A stretch of 64,000 nucleotides of DNA from Hydractinia symbiolongicarpus. Taxonomy: Eukaryota > Cnidaria > Hydrozoa > Anthoathecata > Hydractiniidae. Both the position numbers and the translations under genes were made by a program. Shown one piece after another: positions 49,801-61,328 of the stretch. The stretch's first letter is position 1, and every line of letters begins with the position of its first letter. The stretch is from assembly GCF_029227915.1 (NCBI RefSeq), contig NC_079877.1:28173851-28237850 (forward strand). The letters run 5' to 3'. The notes under the pieces are model-generated. The model saw nothing but the letters and a program-made list of their open reading frames with translations, was not told the DNA's origin and did not search any database.

Positions 49801-52800
49801 AACAAAATTTGAACGAAATTTGGTATTTTTATTTGCCAAACAACACCTAGTAAATAGTTGTTAGTGTATGTCTAATTGGCACAATAAATCGTTGATTGAA
49901 GACTTCTGTTCCCCTTCTTCAGGTTGGTACTGGTCTCGGACCAACATTAGAGTTTTACACGTTGGTATCTAAAGAGTTTCAGAAAGCTGACCTAGAGATG
50001 TTTCGTGGTGATCATATTGACATCTTTGAGGGTGAAGGTCAGACGATTAGTTAGTGGTAGAAAATGAGCTTTTTAATAAAAGGGCTGCCACAGGTCCTAT
50101 AAAGGCTGAAAACAAAAAGGTTTCTTAATAGTCTTAAAAAATCATTGATTTTTTTAATTTAACTCAGATTTCTTATATCTCATCGAGAATGTTTTAGGGT
50201 TTATGCTTATCAGTTATCATACTTTGTTAGCTTTTCCTATTAGAATACTTTTTTCTTCCTACATTATTGTATTCAAGATCAATTGTTGATACCTAATCGG
50301 CTTTTTTTTTAGCTCTAAAAATTTTGTTTTTGGTCCTTTAAAATTTGCCGTTTACTTAAAATTGTTAATTTTGGAAACGCCCAGCAACTGACGAGACAAA
50401 TGTCTAAGAACTCAGAAACATAGTTTAAAATAATCCTGAGAATTTTTAGGATTTTCATTACCAATATATTTTACGGCAACCTGTTAAACATCTAGTTAAC
50501 ACAGTTTGACACAGTTTCGTTCAATAATTGCAATTTTAGGTGATTCCCAAACAAAGTTGAAGTATTTCTTTTCACGAGATGGGTTATTCCCTGGTGAGTA
50601 TATATTTTTTGTTATGACAGAGGTAAACCTCGTTTTGAAGCATCACTACTATCCGGTATTTCGAGGAAATATATTTCGGACATATTTTAAAAATCTAACA
50701 AAGCAGCTGTAAGGTTTCAGTGTACTTTCCGGTCTGTATTTGATACAATCTTTTTTAAAGAAGAACAGATTTCAACTAATATAACATATTTTTACATAAA
50801 TTGTTTGCACTGTTTGACTTTTCATTCCTTTTTTTTGCAGCTGCTATACCAAAAGGCACGAAGATGGCACAGGTTACAAAACTGAAAAACAAATTTCGAT
50901 TCCTTGGCCGATTTCTCGCCAAAGCTTGCATGGATTCCAGAATGGTAGACATCCCGTTTAGTCAAACATTTTACAAATGCATGTTAGGACTGGAAAATGA
51001 ATTGGATTTATCTGATATGCAATATGTGGATAGGACGTTACACAAATCACTAAGTCAACTGTACGAAGTGATTTTACAGAAAAAAAAACTGGAAGACGAC
51101 GCTGAAAATACTGAAGAATCTTTACAACTAGCTTTGGACAGTTTAACACTAGACGGTGTATTAATTGAAGACCTTGGTTTGGATTTTGTATTACCTGGTA
51201 CTCACATCGAGTTGAAGAAAGGAGGCAAAGACATTGCTGTCACTATTGAAAATCTGGAGGAATATTTGCAGGTATGAAATTCTGGAAAAATTAATTTGTC
51301 ATGGAGAATTCAGTAATTTTGCAACAACAAAAAAAGATCGCCTGGAAAAGTAATCATGTTGAGTTAGATCAAATCAAGATATATAAATCTGTTTGCCAAC
51401 TTTCCTCGAGAAATTCAGCAACAACAAAATTTGGCGTGATTATTCATTTTGCCCTGATATCTCGACCAATTTTGTCTTACCTTGAAAGTCCTGGAATGTC
51501 TTTGAACTTACACTTCGATTTTCTGTGGCCACATTTTGTTAGAGATCAGAGCTAGTATAGATTTGTTTTTATGATTTCTCACAAACTATACTGTCTGTTT
51601 TATGATTTTCTTTTATCACGTGACGTTAATACGTTTTAGAAACGAAATGTAAAACATATTCACTGTAACAACAACACCTGGAAATCAATAAATGATAATT
51701 TTTCGCAAAATGTAACCTATTTTTTCATTGTTGACCATTTACACATTTAATATTGATATTTATTTAACTAGTCTGGAAAAATACACGAGTTCGCTCGTCC
51801 TTTTTATACCGCATTGCGTGCGTCTCGCTACCTGCGCAGCTAAGCTACTATTTTGCGTGACAGACAGATGGACGGACAGACGTATACGGGTATTATAATA
51901 TAGATAGTAGGCGAAACTGGGGATTGTAGAATAACAAATTCTTTATTCATTTTTTCAGTGTGTGATTCAGTTGAGTTTAAAGGATGGAGTACATCGTCAA
52001 ATTCAAGCATTCAAAGAAGGATTTGAACAGTTCTTTTCAATCTCTTCCTTGCAGATGTTCTATCCAAATGAGGTAAGAATGACCAGTGTTCTACCTTCCC
52101 ACCCCCACCCCAACAACACAAACACACCCCTTTATTTTTTCTTCCTTCTTCTTAGATGGAGTTACTGTTATGTGGTAGTAAGAATGAAAAGTGGGACGTG
52201 AAAGGTATTATTGTACTTCAGCACAGTAAAACTCGCATTAATAAGTGTCCACTAAGTATTAAGTCTAAAACATTTTTTTCAAATTCTGCATGATTTTCGA
52301 ATTGTTCTATAGAATTCGGAAAGTTTTATAATCTTTAGTAGATAAGTTTTTATGGAGATTTCATTCAAGCAACAATATATAACAAATGATTTCAAAACTT
52401 AAATTTTGATTCCATTATATTTCTAGAACTAATGGAGTGTTGTAGACCTGACCATGGTTACACTACAGACAGGTTTGTATTTATATATTCATAATCAGTC
52501 GTGATTAGTATGTGCAACCGTGAGATCTTCTAATCGCTCTAATACCCCATTACCGTTTTATATTATTTGTTTTTGTAATAGCCGTGCTGTCAAGTATCTT
52601 TTTGAGATTATGAGCAAGTATACATCAGAAGAACAAAGAATGTTCTTGCAGTTCATTACTGGTAGTCCAAAGTTACCTGTTGGTGGTAAGTTGTAGTTCA
52701 GCAATTGTTCATAGTCCTACTTGTGTTTTCAAATCGTGCCCAAATTTTTCTAAAACAAGAAAAACACGAAAACAGTGACTACCGTAGTGCGTTTATTCGG

Positions 52801-53274
52801 AGCATTACCTTGGTTATAGTTACTACTTGTTTCAATTTTTACTTATTCAATATTTAAAAGCTGCCACTGTAGACTTTAGACAGAGCTTTTGCTAAGAAGT
52901 AAATTTTAAGTTGTGAAATTGGGGTAAAAGATTTAATGTTCTAAAAAACCTAAATGTTCTAAAAAATGTTTTTCACGTGAGGTTGAAACCAAAAACGTCT
53001 GTTGCATATAAAAAACGCGTGTAACGCAGATGCGAACGTTTCAGTGAGATAAAGACAACTGTTTTACTTTCTTTTAGGATTTAAAAGTCTAACACCTCCC
53101 TTAACAGTCGTTCGTAAGACAGTGGATGGTAGCTTAAATGCTGACGACTATCTGCCCTCCGTCATGACGTGTGTGAATTACTTAAAGTTGCCGGACTATT
53201 CAACAGTGGAAATCATGAGTGATAAATTAAGGACGGCATATTTAGAAGGAAAGAACGCCTTCCATTTGTCATAA
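19802..53274 (+). CDS. TRIP12: HECT-type E3 ubiquitin ligase, TRIP12 orthologue
   Basis: Fifty-two exons, all GT-AG and all in frame, give 1957 aa, close to human TRIP12 at about 1990 aa. Parts in order: a lysine/serine/arginine-rich disordered N-terminus (aa 1 to about 320), an armadillo-like helical region (about 321-640) with the family's [32 protein letters not shown] and LEMLSKRH signatures, a WWE domain (about 677-745), a long linker with conserved TRIP12 blocks, and a C-terminal HECT domain (about 1560-1957) with catalytic Cys1924 in [14 protein letters not shown]. The protein is a mainly nuclear ligase of the ubiquitin-fusion-degradation type (yeast Ufd4 group), known in vertebrates for roles in DNA-damage signalling, chromatin and protein turnover. 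The start at 19802 is preceded by an in-frame TGA. All key residues are present and nothing is broken. Exon coordinates are given in the block entries that follow. The extreme N-terminus is the least certain part because it is poorly conserved. Confidence 0.97.
20220..20512. mobile_element. Short inverted-repeat element with G-runs (TRIP12 intron 1)
   Basis: GGGCCCCGTAGCGGGATATT on the left corresponds to the reverse complement of the right end (AGGCCCTATTAGCAGGATAT), and similarity continues through TACCGATAAG. About 293 bp, no coding capacity. A run of about 20 Gs follows the left arm and another of about 9 Gs precedes the right arm. No clear target duplication was seen. Confidence 0.6.
21345..24460. 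mobile_element. ~3.1 kb element with long inverted arms (TRIP12 intron 1)
   Basis: The outer ends are GATAAGGCC (21345-21353) and its complement GGCCTTATC (24452-24460). Similarity continues inwards: CTTAGGCAGGAGTACATTGG against CTTAGGCAGAAGTGCAATGG, GACGTCATTAAAAAACCTT against GACATCACCAAAAAACCTT, and GAGGTGGTGAAGTCA against GAGGTGGTGACGTCA. The left arm spans about 21345-21690. The right arm, about 23900-24460, contains a diverged tandem duplication of about 170 bp (near 24060 and 24230). The middle has a 130-codon open frame on the minus strand (22080-22472) that I do not recognise, and no transposase motif. No target duplication was found, so the superfamily is open. Confidence 0.6.
25714..26126. 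repeat. Three tandem copies of a ~137 bp unit in TRIP12 intron 2
   Basis: Units start with AAAAAAGTGGAAGTTCTACT at 25714, 25851 and 25987, and run to GAAAGTSATTCTTA. They differ at only a few positions, so the triplication is recent. Non-coding. Confidence 0.93.
27435..27497. repeat. (GTTT)n microsatellite in TRIP12 intron 3
   Basis: About 15 uninterrupted GTTT units, roughly 225 bp after exon 3. Confidence 0.97.
30460..31439. mobile_element. 980 bp non-autonomous transposon with 6 bp target duplication
   Basis: The left end CAGGCCATTTCTTGAATAA and the reverse complement of the right end CAGGCCATTCCTTCAGACA form imperfect terminal inverted repeats. ATAAAG stands on both sides (30454-30459 and 31440-31445) as a direct target duplication. 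Inside are smaller palindromes (GCACTCAC..TATGAGTGC, CACTTGTAA..TTACAAGTG), scattered AATCGTTTC words (about 30680-30880), and a diverged minisatellite of about 57 bp units (30960-31330). No open frame. It sits in TRIP12 intron 7, about 155 bp after exon 7. The CAGG ends recall hAT-like elements, but a 6 bp duplication is not typical of hAT. Confidence 0.82.
32978..38459 (+). other. TRIP12: TRIP12 exons 8-18: armadillo-like region
   Basis: Exons at 32978-33073, 33728-33810, 33898-33963, 34086-34121, 36364-36459, 36539-36631, 37417-37470, 37548-37655, 37750-37818, 37928-37981 and 38348-38459 encode about aa 321-610. They begin with [17 protein letters not shown] and carry the near-invariant TRIP12 armadillo blocks. 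This helical solenoid binds substrates in the family. The small exon at 34086-34121 (36 nt) lies only 37 bp upstream of an inserted element. Confidence 0.95.
34159..35840. mobile_element. TTAA-flanked element with long degenerate inverted repeats (TRIP12 intron 11)
   Basis: TTAA at 34155-34158 and at 35841-35844 bounds the insert. The ends are AGGGGCAC on the left and, reversed, AGGGGAAC on the right. About 200 bp in from each end the arms match again: CACATTGTGCAGAAAGT on the left and ATCAAATCGTGCAGAAAGT on the right, reversed. TTAA duplication with AGGG ends is typical of Kolobok or piggyBac-like elements. No transposase was recognised. One short + strand reading at about 34430-34580 gives [16 protein letters not shown], discussed as a finding. 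Confidence 0.6.
38677..39778 (+). other. TRIP12: TRIP12 exons 19-20: WWE domain and following helical region
   Basis: Exons 38677-39035 and 39138-39778. Exon 19 gives [20 protein letters not shown], then [15 protein letters not shown] and [18 protein letters not shown], the WWE domain (about aa 677-745), which in TRIP12 binds poly-ADP-ribose. Exon 20 continues with [13 protein letters not shown] and [16 protein letters not shown], blocks shared with vertebrate TRIP12, and ends in a low-complexity serine-rich tail. Confidence 0.95.
40498..48885 (+). other. TRIP12: TRIP12 exons 21-43: central linker region
   Basis: Exons 40498-40780, 41554-41617, 42796-42902, 43067-43185, 43377-43461, 43626-43658, 44540-44566, 44651-44722, 44849-44901, 44988-45030, 45256-45342, 45468-45515, 45590-45652, 45760-45791, 46222-46309, 46518-46597, 47069-47199, 47311-47352, 47487-47569, 47652-47733, 47927-47987, 48074-48158 and 48817-48885. 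Conserved TRIP12 blocks include [52 protein letters not shown] and [17 protein letters not shown]. Exons of 27, 32 and 33 nt are near micro-exon size. The stretch [20 protein letters not shown] is acidic, as in other family members. Confidence 0.93.
49490..49700. repeat. Diverged direct repeat in TRIP12 intron 44
   Basis: GAATTTTTCCATGGGTTAAC followed by AACTAGATTCTATAATAGCC resembles GAATTTCACGGGCTAACGAC followed by TAGTCTATTATAATGC about 155 bp later. Borders are vague; it is probably part of an old interspersed repeat. Confidence 0.4.
51770..51908. repeat. SINE-like or transposon tail (TRIP12 intron 47)
   Basis: A GC-richer island ends in GACAGACAGATGGACGGACA, then GACGTATACGGGTATTATAA and TATAGATAG. 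This GACGGACAGAC plus GGGTATTATAATATAGAT ending is one I recall from interspersed repeats of marine invertebrates. The composition differs sharply from the AT-rich intron around it. No coding capacity. Confidence 0.45.
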
Positions 53275-54951
53275 CGCAACATCTCCGATTGCAAACGATG
53301 GAGGATAATACGGCGTCAGTATATAGCACATGATGCTCAGTCAGTGGTTATGATTACGTTTTTTAATCTGGCATCTTAAACATTTAGCCAGGACAAGACA
53401 AGCAAATGATAACAGCCGGCTTGTGTTTTTTTGTAAGCTACATGACTCACATGAATATTTTTTATGCCTTGTCAGCAAATATTAATGTCCAGAATAGTCG
53501 AGGAATGTGTAGTCGACATTCAAATCACATGACAAACTACTGATTCGACGCCCCTTTGGGTAAACTTTTAACGAATCAAGTAAAGCATGCTATTTGATCT
53601 TGTTGAGTGCTTACGTCTGCCACCCGTTTTTGTCGACAGTAGTTTCTCTTCATCCACTTTATAGATCACTAGATCCATCCTCAACCTTTTTTTTTTAACG
53701 CTGTTGCGTTTATGTTTTTAAATCGTACAAAATTCATATTGAATTTGAATAACTAAGAAATTACTAATTTTTGACCAATCTGTATTAGAACGTGGACGCA
53801 GTGTGGAAATTCGCATTTAAATTCTTTGTGCGAAGCCTGTCGCAGGGGGCTAAAAAAGAGTAGTTTAAGTGTGATACATGTAGTTAAGATTTTTACAGAT
53901 GTTTCTAATATTGCTCCAATAGAAAACGTATGTTTAAGATTTATTTTGTGTTTATATTTTGATGCAGACCAAACGGTGTACATCATTCTTTTTTGAAAAG
54001 AAAAAAAATAATACAATATCAATGTTGTTTTTTTCTTTAAGACTAAACACTTGTTTAGGACGCAAATTCTAGTATAGCATTTTGAACACATACAGACTGG
54101 TTTGGTTATTATACAATGTTATTTAGACTTAACATTAATGACGGAGATCTTAATTGAACCTTTTCGTAGCCATTCAATAAGCAAAACGACATATGGGAAA
54201 AGTTGGACCATAGATCCGGGACATTTAGAAGAAGAGCCCCAGGATCCGGGACGCAGGTTAAATGTTTTAATGAAACATTCCCAAGACCAGGTGTTTCATC
54301 AGAGTATACATCTATACCTTTACGATACCATTACGATGTGGACCAGCGCTTTGTCTAACGAATGTCTACTTCATGTTCATCATATTCATATCATATTCAT
54401 CAAAAGAATACGGTGAACTTAATCTTAACATTTAATGGACGGGTCCCGGAAATAACCAGGCCTGAAAACTACGTTGTCATGAGAAGCGTTTTCAAGTTTT
54501 AGAAATAGGTACAAATTATAAGCCGTTCTTAGTCAACAAGCGCAGCACAAGTTTGGGGAAGCTGATTATTTATTGATTGTAAAAAGCGGGATCTTGTCAA
54601 GAACGCCCCGCACCACAAGGCTTAATTCTCGGTGAAAGCTTAAGTAAGTAAGCTAATAACTCCGACCTGTTATCTCGCCGTCCGAAATTATCAGAAAGAA
54701 AAGAAAGCCCAGGGGATGAGATTGGCAGAGGCGCATATCAATAAATACAGATTGACTATTACTTAAGCTACTAAAGCTTTACAAGATATTTGTTTTGCAC
54801 CCCCGTCCTTTATATATTTCGTGTTTCCGTGGCACGGTTTTTCTTGCAGGTGGGATAGACAAGATACTGTTATTATTAATATGAAATTACGTTAGCCAGT
54901 GGGAAATCCAATGGAAATATCCAAGGATTTATTGGTGCTTAGGTTTTCACC

Positions 54952-55016
54952 CATCTTAAATATTCCCACATCAATATTTTTCCCCACATCATTATTTTTT
55001 CCCGCATCAGCATCTC
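54952..55016. repeat. ~18 bp minisatellite, three to four units
   Basis: On the minus strand GATGCGGGAAAAAATAAT, GATGTGGGGAAAAATATT and GATGTGGGAATATTTAA follow one another, then GATGGG. Confidence 0.75.
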
Positions 55017-57579
55017 TGCCTGTTAGCAATAAGTAACGAAATATGTGAAACCTTATTCTAAATTCTAAAAAACCACACACACTGTACAAACCAAATTCTT
55101 AGGAAAACTAAAAAAGATGTAACAAATTTCATAAATAAATTAAAATGTAACACATACTTTTTGACGAGGGTCTAGCTTAAAGCTGCGCCATAGTTCTTGA
55201 CAAAAACGCTACACCAAGTCTTTTTTGGATATTTCTTGAAAATTTAGTATAGCCCCGTCTGACTAAAGTCAAAAATGCGCTGAACTGTCCACAATGTCCG
55301 CATGGAACGCACGCATCTAAAAAATAGGGAAGTCTGTTATGATTAGTTCTAAATGCGTGTTAGGAATGTAGGTTCCCATAAGACTGCATAACGAATTTAA
55401 CAAGTAGTTACTTGTGTTTTTCAGGAAGATGTGAAAAGAATTAATGAATTTATTTTATTTTCTTTAAAGATAATTAACTCCTATATATACGGAGGTGTGT
55501 GGCACTCGAGGGCTAAAATATGCTGATATCAGTAAAGTACAAGAGCTAAATATATTACTTTAATATGGCTAGCTGCACAAAAGATTTTTCAAGACATTCT
55601 GTCATATTAAATAAAAATAGCTAGCTAGTTATAACTCCCATAACAGTGAACAGTCAAGAATTGAGTGTATAGCTAGATAGGTATGCAAGGCATTGCATGT
55701 TGGTAAACATGTTTCAAACTGAAACCTATATTTCATAAATAAATTTCTGCAAATGCTCAGGTTTCTTTTATCGAACGGGAACCTATTTTTCATAAATAAT
55801 TTGGTAGATTTTCAGGTTTATTTTATGAAATAACAAAATTTGGGAAAGTATAGCCAGAAGTAATGAAGCAGGAAGACTTAAAGTCTCCAGGTTAAGACTT
55901 AGTAAGCGTAAACTGTTTCACACGGAGGACACTTAGTGTAATGTGTTACAAATCCAGTGGAGCGCTTATAGCATTAAAGGTATAATATAATTTTCATAAA
56001 CCAACATTCACAGGACTAATGATAAAGATAAAGCCTATTGTTACTTCTGCAAAGCAAATACAGTTGTTTAGCATTTTTCATTTTGCATGAAAACAAAAAA
56101 TAACTTTCTAACCACTTTGTATTTATACGGCATAAAATTTAGATTATGTATTTGGCACTGTGTTTTAGAAGCACATTCCCACTTTCTCTGAGCTGGATAA
56201 GGTATAAGATAAGGTCCTAAACCTATCCCACATTTTATCTGTTTGAATTATTTTGAATTCTGAGAATCACTTTGAATGTTTTCTGTACACATGTCTTGTC
56301 AAAATTGATATGCCCTCAAAAACAGTTTATCGGAGTCTCCAAAAATGGCTAAATTCAAGAACTCAGAAACTATGATAGTAGTAAAAAAAATTTTTGGGTT
56401 CATTTCATCAAACATCTAAAAACATGCAATACTAAGTTTCAAGTCATTATTTCAATTTTTGCTGAAGTAATAGGACTTTTACTTAGTATAGTTTTAGCAT
56501 AGTTTTTCATACCGCTGACACCAAAATGGCTGCAGGGACTAATCGGTTTGAATTTAATTTATAATATTTTAATAACAACCTTTTTTTCTTTATGTGTTCT
56601 AATTTTACTGCAAAAGCTGTTGGATAGATTATGTATTAACATTAGGATAAGGATGAAAAAGTTGGTTAAAAAGCTCAGCCTTGTCCTTTCATACCTAGTC
56701 TAGCTAGTTATAGCGAAATAGTTTAATAATCAAACTTGACCTATTTTACTGAGTATTAAGTAATAAATGCTAGGTTAATCCTAAATGTAACTATAGTAGC
56801 TAAGCTACCTGTAAGAACAACATCAAACCACATCGAGGCTGTTCTCTTTTGTAAACAAACCCATTGGTATTTTTCTAATAAGTACCAAATTTTATGTGTG
56901 TATTTCTTGTGCTTATGAGTGTGACCAAAGTGCCCTGTACGTAAATCCTAAAAATTTATGTCATTGGCTCACTCTTTACGAATGACACCACATAACAAAG
57001 GAAAACCATGCTTTGCTACTTGCCGTAACCTATACTGAGATTTGGTTGTGATATATATCAGAATTAATTGACTTTAATTTATTTCTTGCTTGATGTAAAC
57101 AGGTCACGCGTTTTATTCTCATTTCAAAAAATCGCTACTCTGCTCTATATATAACACCAAACAGTTATTTCTAAAAGGTGTTGTTATTTTGTGAAAAAAA
57201 AATGGCCGAAAAAATTGTTTTTCCTGATATTTTTCTGGAATAAAATGGATTGCACAATTGTTTAAATGTCCTTGGTGAAAAATATCAAGAGAAAAAGATG
57301 TGCAAAAAATCGAATGACTTCAAATTTTTCAAAGCAGTGTGGGAGCATGGTTTTAGGTCTAGTCAGCGGCCAATGTACTTCATTGCACATACTTGTGGAC
57401 AAAGAACTTGACGGAAAATGCCATCATATGGAGACCTACCTTTCCTTACACTAACTTGTGGTCACGAACTTTGAATTTTCTTCCTTCATTCCATGGTAGT
57501 GTTGAAGCTTTATTTGGGACCCTCCGCAGTGAAATTTATACTTCACGCTGAAGGAGAACAATGATGCACAACATAATAA

Positions 57580-57772
57580 TGCGGAGAAAAATGTATAACG
57601 GGTTCTGTATGGCGGAGAAAAATGTATTACGGGTTCTGTATGGCGAAGAAATCTGTATGGCCGGTTCTGTATGGCGGGTTCTGTATGGCGAGGAAATACG
57701 TATAGCATGTTCTGTATGGCGGAGAATATGTATGGCGGGTTCTGTATGGCGGATTGTATATGGCGGGGAAAT
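57580..57772. repeat. Minisatellite built on TTCTGTATGGCGG units
   Basis: GGGTTCTGTATGGCGGAGAA and shorter or changed versions (TTCTGTATGGCGA, TCTGTATGGCGGG) recur about seven times with variable spacing. Both strands stay open through it, which explains several long chance frames here. Confidence 0.85.
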
Positions 57773-60560
57773 AAGAACTAGTTCTCTATCATATTCGATT
57801 TTCAGGTAGTAGGTACACAGAGTAATATTAGCGACGGCCCTCGACGGCCGTCCGGTCTGTAAGGTAACCGAATTCATGAAATAATGACGCTACTTTGAAA
57901 TTTTTTGACATAACCTTTAAAATGAGAGCCCGATCGTCATTTTGTGTTGAAGATGCACGAAATACAGATACCCGGAATATGAACCAACGGACGGACTGAA
58001 ATATGTATGATGTGCTAATCTGTGGAATTTTTCTACACCTGAAAACTAGTTATAATTCTTACGTTACGAATTAACCAAAATAATAATAGGATGCATTGTT
58101 AATTTTGGCCTACATAGATTGACGTATAAACAAGTCTTTGTGATCACGTTACGGAAATCAGTCGTTTCGTATTGTTTTTACGATACGTCATCAACCGAAA
58201 CTTTCACATGTTTACATTGACACCATCTTTAATTGTTTCATATGACGTAAGCTGTTCAGCAGTTTTCGCAATCGGAACAAATTGCTTTACGTCAACTCTC
58301 GGGAGATATCAACGAGTGTCTATAAACATAGAGCTGTTTGCACAAACTATGAGTCAACGAGTAAATCCGTTCCAAAACGCATTAACCGAATATGTCACGA
58401 GACATTCCGATCATTTTTTTCAGCATTCTAGAATATAATATATATTCTTTTGCCAACATTATCGCCTTTCGTTAATTATTTGGCTTATCTGGATCTGTAA
58501 ACATAATTTTCTAAAGAATTTTACATATCCTAGATTTTTACGATGTAGCATGCTAAGAGTCGACGTTTGGTACTACCAAAATTATATATTATGAATTCCC
58601 TACTAACAAGCATTTAATTTTTTTCTTTGTAACAAGATGAAAAATAATAAAAACCTTTTATACAACCAGGTAATGAAAACTGTATTGTTTTCAAAATAGT
58701 AACTGAATTGCAACTTCGAGCAAACAATGCAGCAAATAGACAAGTCTTGTGACCGAAAAAAACGCACGACAGACGAACTTGTGAACCATCCACGTGCTAA
58801 CGATCAATATGATAATAATTAATGCTTTTTTTTCCCGCCAAATTCAGTTAACATAGAGAAGCTGTGAGACGTAACTTTTTAAATATTTCTCAAATATGAA
58901 AGTAGTAACAACAATTTTAAATTTGATTTCTTTTACAAAATAAGCACATCCGGCTTCAACCAAGATTTGAAAATAGCTTAGCTATAAGACTTCTAAAGAG
59001 AGCTGTCTAGATGAACCATGTTTGGTCAAAAGCATGCTATGTAGTAATATCTGTACTTAAAAATCACACGAAGCTTATCAAGCAATACTGTAAAGTAACA
59101 TTTCATAGAAAGGTCAACCAAATACTTCAGAAACCGATGACGCGTTTTATTGATTGAAACAAGAGCCGTATTTACGGCACGACGGTTACGTGCTCTCCGC
59201 CCCAGATGCATTTTTCTCATGTACAAACGCCTTTACTGTAAATATAACTTTGGAACTTCTACGCTTAGCGCCGTTAAACGTCACTAATATTGACCAATGT
59301 TTTGACACCTCCTTGTTGTTTTTGTAAATCCAGTGTTGTTAATAAAAGGACGTTTTTTGTATTCATTACTTATAAATTTAAATCGCGCAAAACAAGTAAG
59401 AAATAGTAGACGAAGAAGATTTATCAGGTATGAGTTTCTGTATGTATTTCAATATATTTTCAATTCATAAGTTATGTATTTTAAAATTACTTTTGTTTTG
59501 TCGTGCACAAGACTGATTTTTCATTTAACTTTTTTTCTTTTTAGTGGCGCGTTACATTTGACATTTAATGAAATATAATTCTCTTTTTTTCTGAATTATC
59601 CTTTCTATCCACATAAGCAGTAGAAACTAGTAATCAGCACTTAAAAACCATCAAGTATTATAAACAGACAAGTTAGCCCGTAGAAAATTCACGAGAATCA
59701 ATCAACCATATTGCATTTGCTCCTTAGATTAAAAATATTTCGTGCATTCTTGACACAAATTTGGTCCTCGTAACCTAAAAAATACGACTATTACTATACC
59801 GGTAGTGCAAGCGTTAATTCAAGAGGGAAAAGAGAATTGGAGGGAAAGTGATGATTAAACTTACAATGTACTTATTCTCTATTTAATTCCCACCTATAAA
59901 ATTTGACTTGAGTCTTGATTTTATACAGAACTGGAAAATTTGACTTGATCACCCAATCTGAGATTTACACCAGAGTTGTGCAGAACTGCACATGCGCTAA
60001 AGTTTTTTACACATGCGCAACGGAGTCATGACTGTTTACACGAAAATTTTACAAGCGAAGTACCAAATAGTTGAGTCCAATTGACAAAAATATAATCAAC
60101 TCTAAATTTAACCTATCATTGTAAACATTAAAGGCTGGGTTACACCCATCTCGGCAGAATGAGAACTTGCGCAATAAAATCTTACGAATGAATTTAATGT
60201 TGCCATAAATAGATGCGCAATGCATTTTCTAATTTGGTTATTTTGTATGTGCCACAAAAAGTTACGAAAAAAAATTAATTAAAAAAAAATTATGGTATTA
60301 TATTATGGATAATAAGTAATAAAATAAATAAGTTATGAAACCCTTATCTCTGTAATAGATAAAACGTAAAATTGTCAAATGAAGCTAGAAAATTCCTAAG
60401 TTGATTACATCATAATATCAGGTTTAGTTAGTGTGACCATGGATATACAAAAAGTGTATCTATGGTGTGACTTTCTCAAGATTGTTGGGAATTGATATCA
60501 TTTTGTTTTCTCAATAAACTTTTTTTCACACCAACTCAAACAAAACTATAAATATAATTT

Positions 60561-60632
60561 ACCATTCTCTTCCCCAGATCTCTTTGAAATAAAACTTAGG
60601 TTTATCTCAAAATCCCTGGGGTAGAGAATGAT
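60561..60632. repeat. Palindromic hairpin element, family B copy 3
   Basis: ACCATTCTCTTCCCCAGATC on the left pairs with CCCTGGGGTAGAGAATGAT on the right, around AAATAAAACTTAGGTTTATC. The centre resembles the AACCTTAAGTTTTATTTCA of copy 2. Confidence 0.65.
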
Positions 60633-61328
60633 AATTTATTTGATAAACTTAAACCTGTTTATCACGTATGACAAGTTGCATGATGAAAGATGTAGGAATG
60701 ATTTTGTTGAGTGAATTACAAATAAGTTTTTAATTAAAACAATATTTATATATACATTAAGATATAAAGTTAAAGATATAATCAGGTGTTTGTCCACAAA
60801 TATACTTTTATGTCATTTTAAGTCAAATTGACGTCAATTTACATTTCTTTCTTATGATTTGGAAATCCGAAGGATGGAAAAGGAATGAGATTTAATTTTT
60901 GTCATTCCATAATTGTTCGACAACCTTTCTTTGTCTGATCATTTGTTTACATAAAACGTCGTTACCTGTCGCTGTCGGTAATTTTGCCACAACGTCAGTT
61001 TTCGTGTTGTCATTCCTATACTATTTGTTTTTTCACTTTAATTTGGAAAGAAACAACATTATTCGAGATGGACTCATTCTGATTTTCTTCATAATTACTA
61101 AACTAAACGAGTTTAAAAATAACATATTCTAGATATAGAGGAGTTTAACAAAAGTTTAAATTAGCTATGTGCAATGGAAAGCTAAAGTATGACCCAATAA
61201 CTGAAATGAAACAGTAACAATGTTGTCATATGACGACATCTTCCACATATGTTGAACTCATAAGTCCTTTCTACTCGTGATAAGTTTTCCTGTTCGAGCG
61301 ATCATACTAGGATCTGTTTTGATTTCAT

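Larger units (their letters stand above)
49156..53274 (+). other. TRIP12: TRIP12 exons 44-52: HECT catalytic domain
   Basis: Exons 49156-49254, 49923-50037, 50540-50593, 50841-51271, 51959-52072, 52156-52204, 52427-52472, 52582-52685 and 53078-53274 encode about aa 1556-1957. Seen in order: [20 protein letters not shown] (HECT start), [29 protein letters not shown] with [53 protein letters not shown], and the active-site [12 protein letters not shown] with Cys1924 at 53170-53172. The protein ends AFHLS, like human TRIP12. All HECT landmarks are present. Confidence 0.97.

Noticed and set aside
54102-54416. 104-codon + strand frame after TRIP12
   Set aside because: No domain, no splice context and no conserved motif; treated as chance.
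57202-57400. Possible decayed gene (MAEKIVFPDIFLE, stop, then KFFKAVWEHGFRSSQ)
   Set aside because: Several stops and no match to a family I know; could be an old pseudogene but cannot be supported.
58172-58438. 88-codon + strand frame
   Set aside because: No signal peptide, domain or repeat structure; not supported as a gene.
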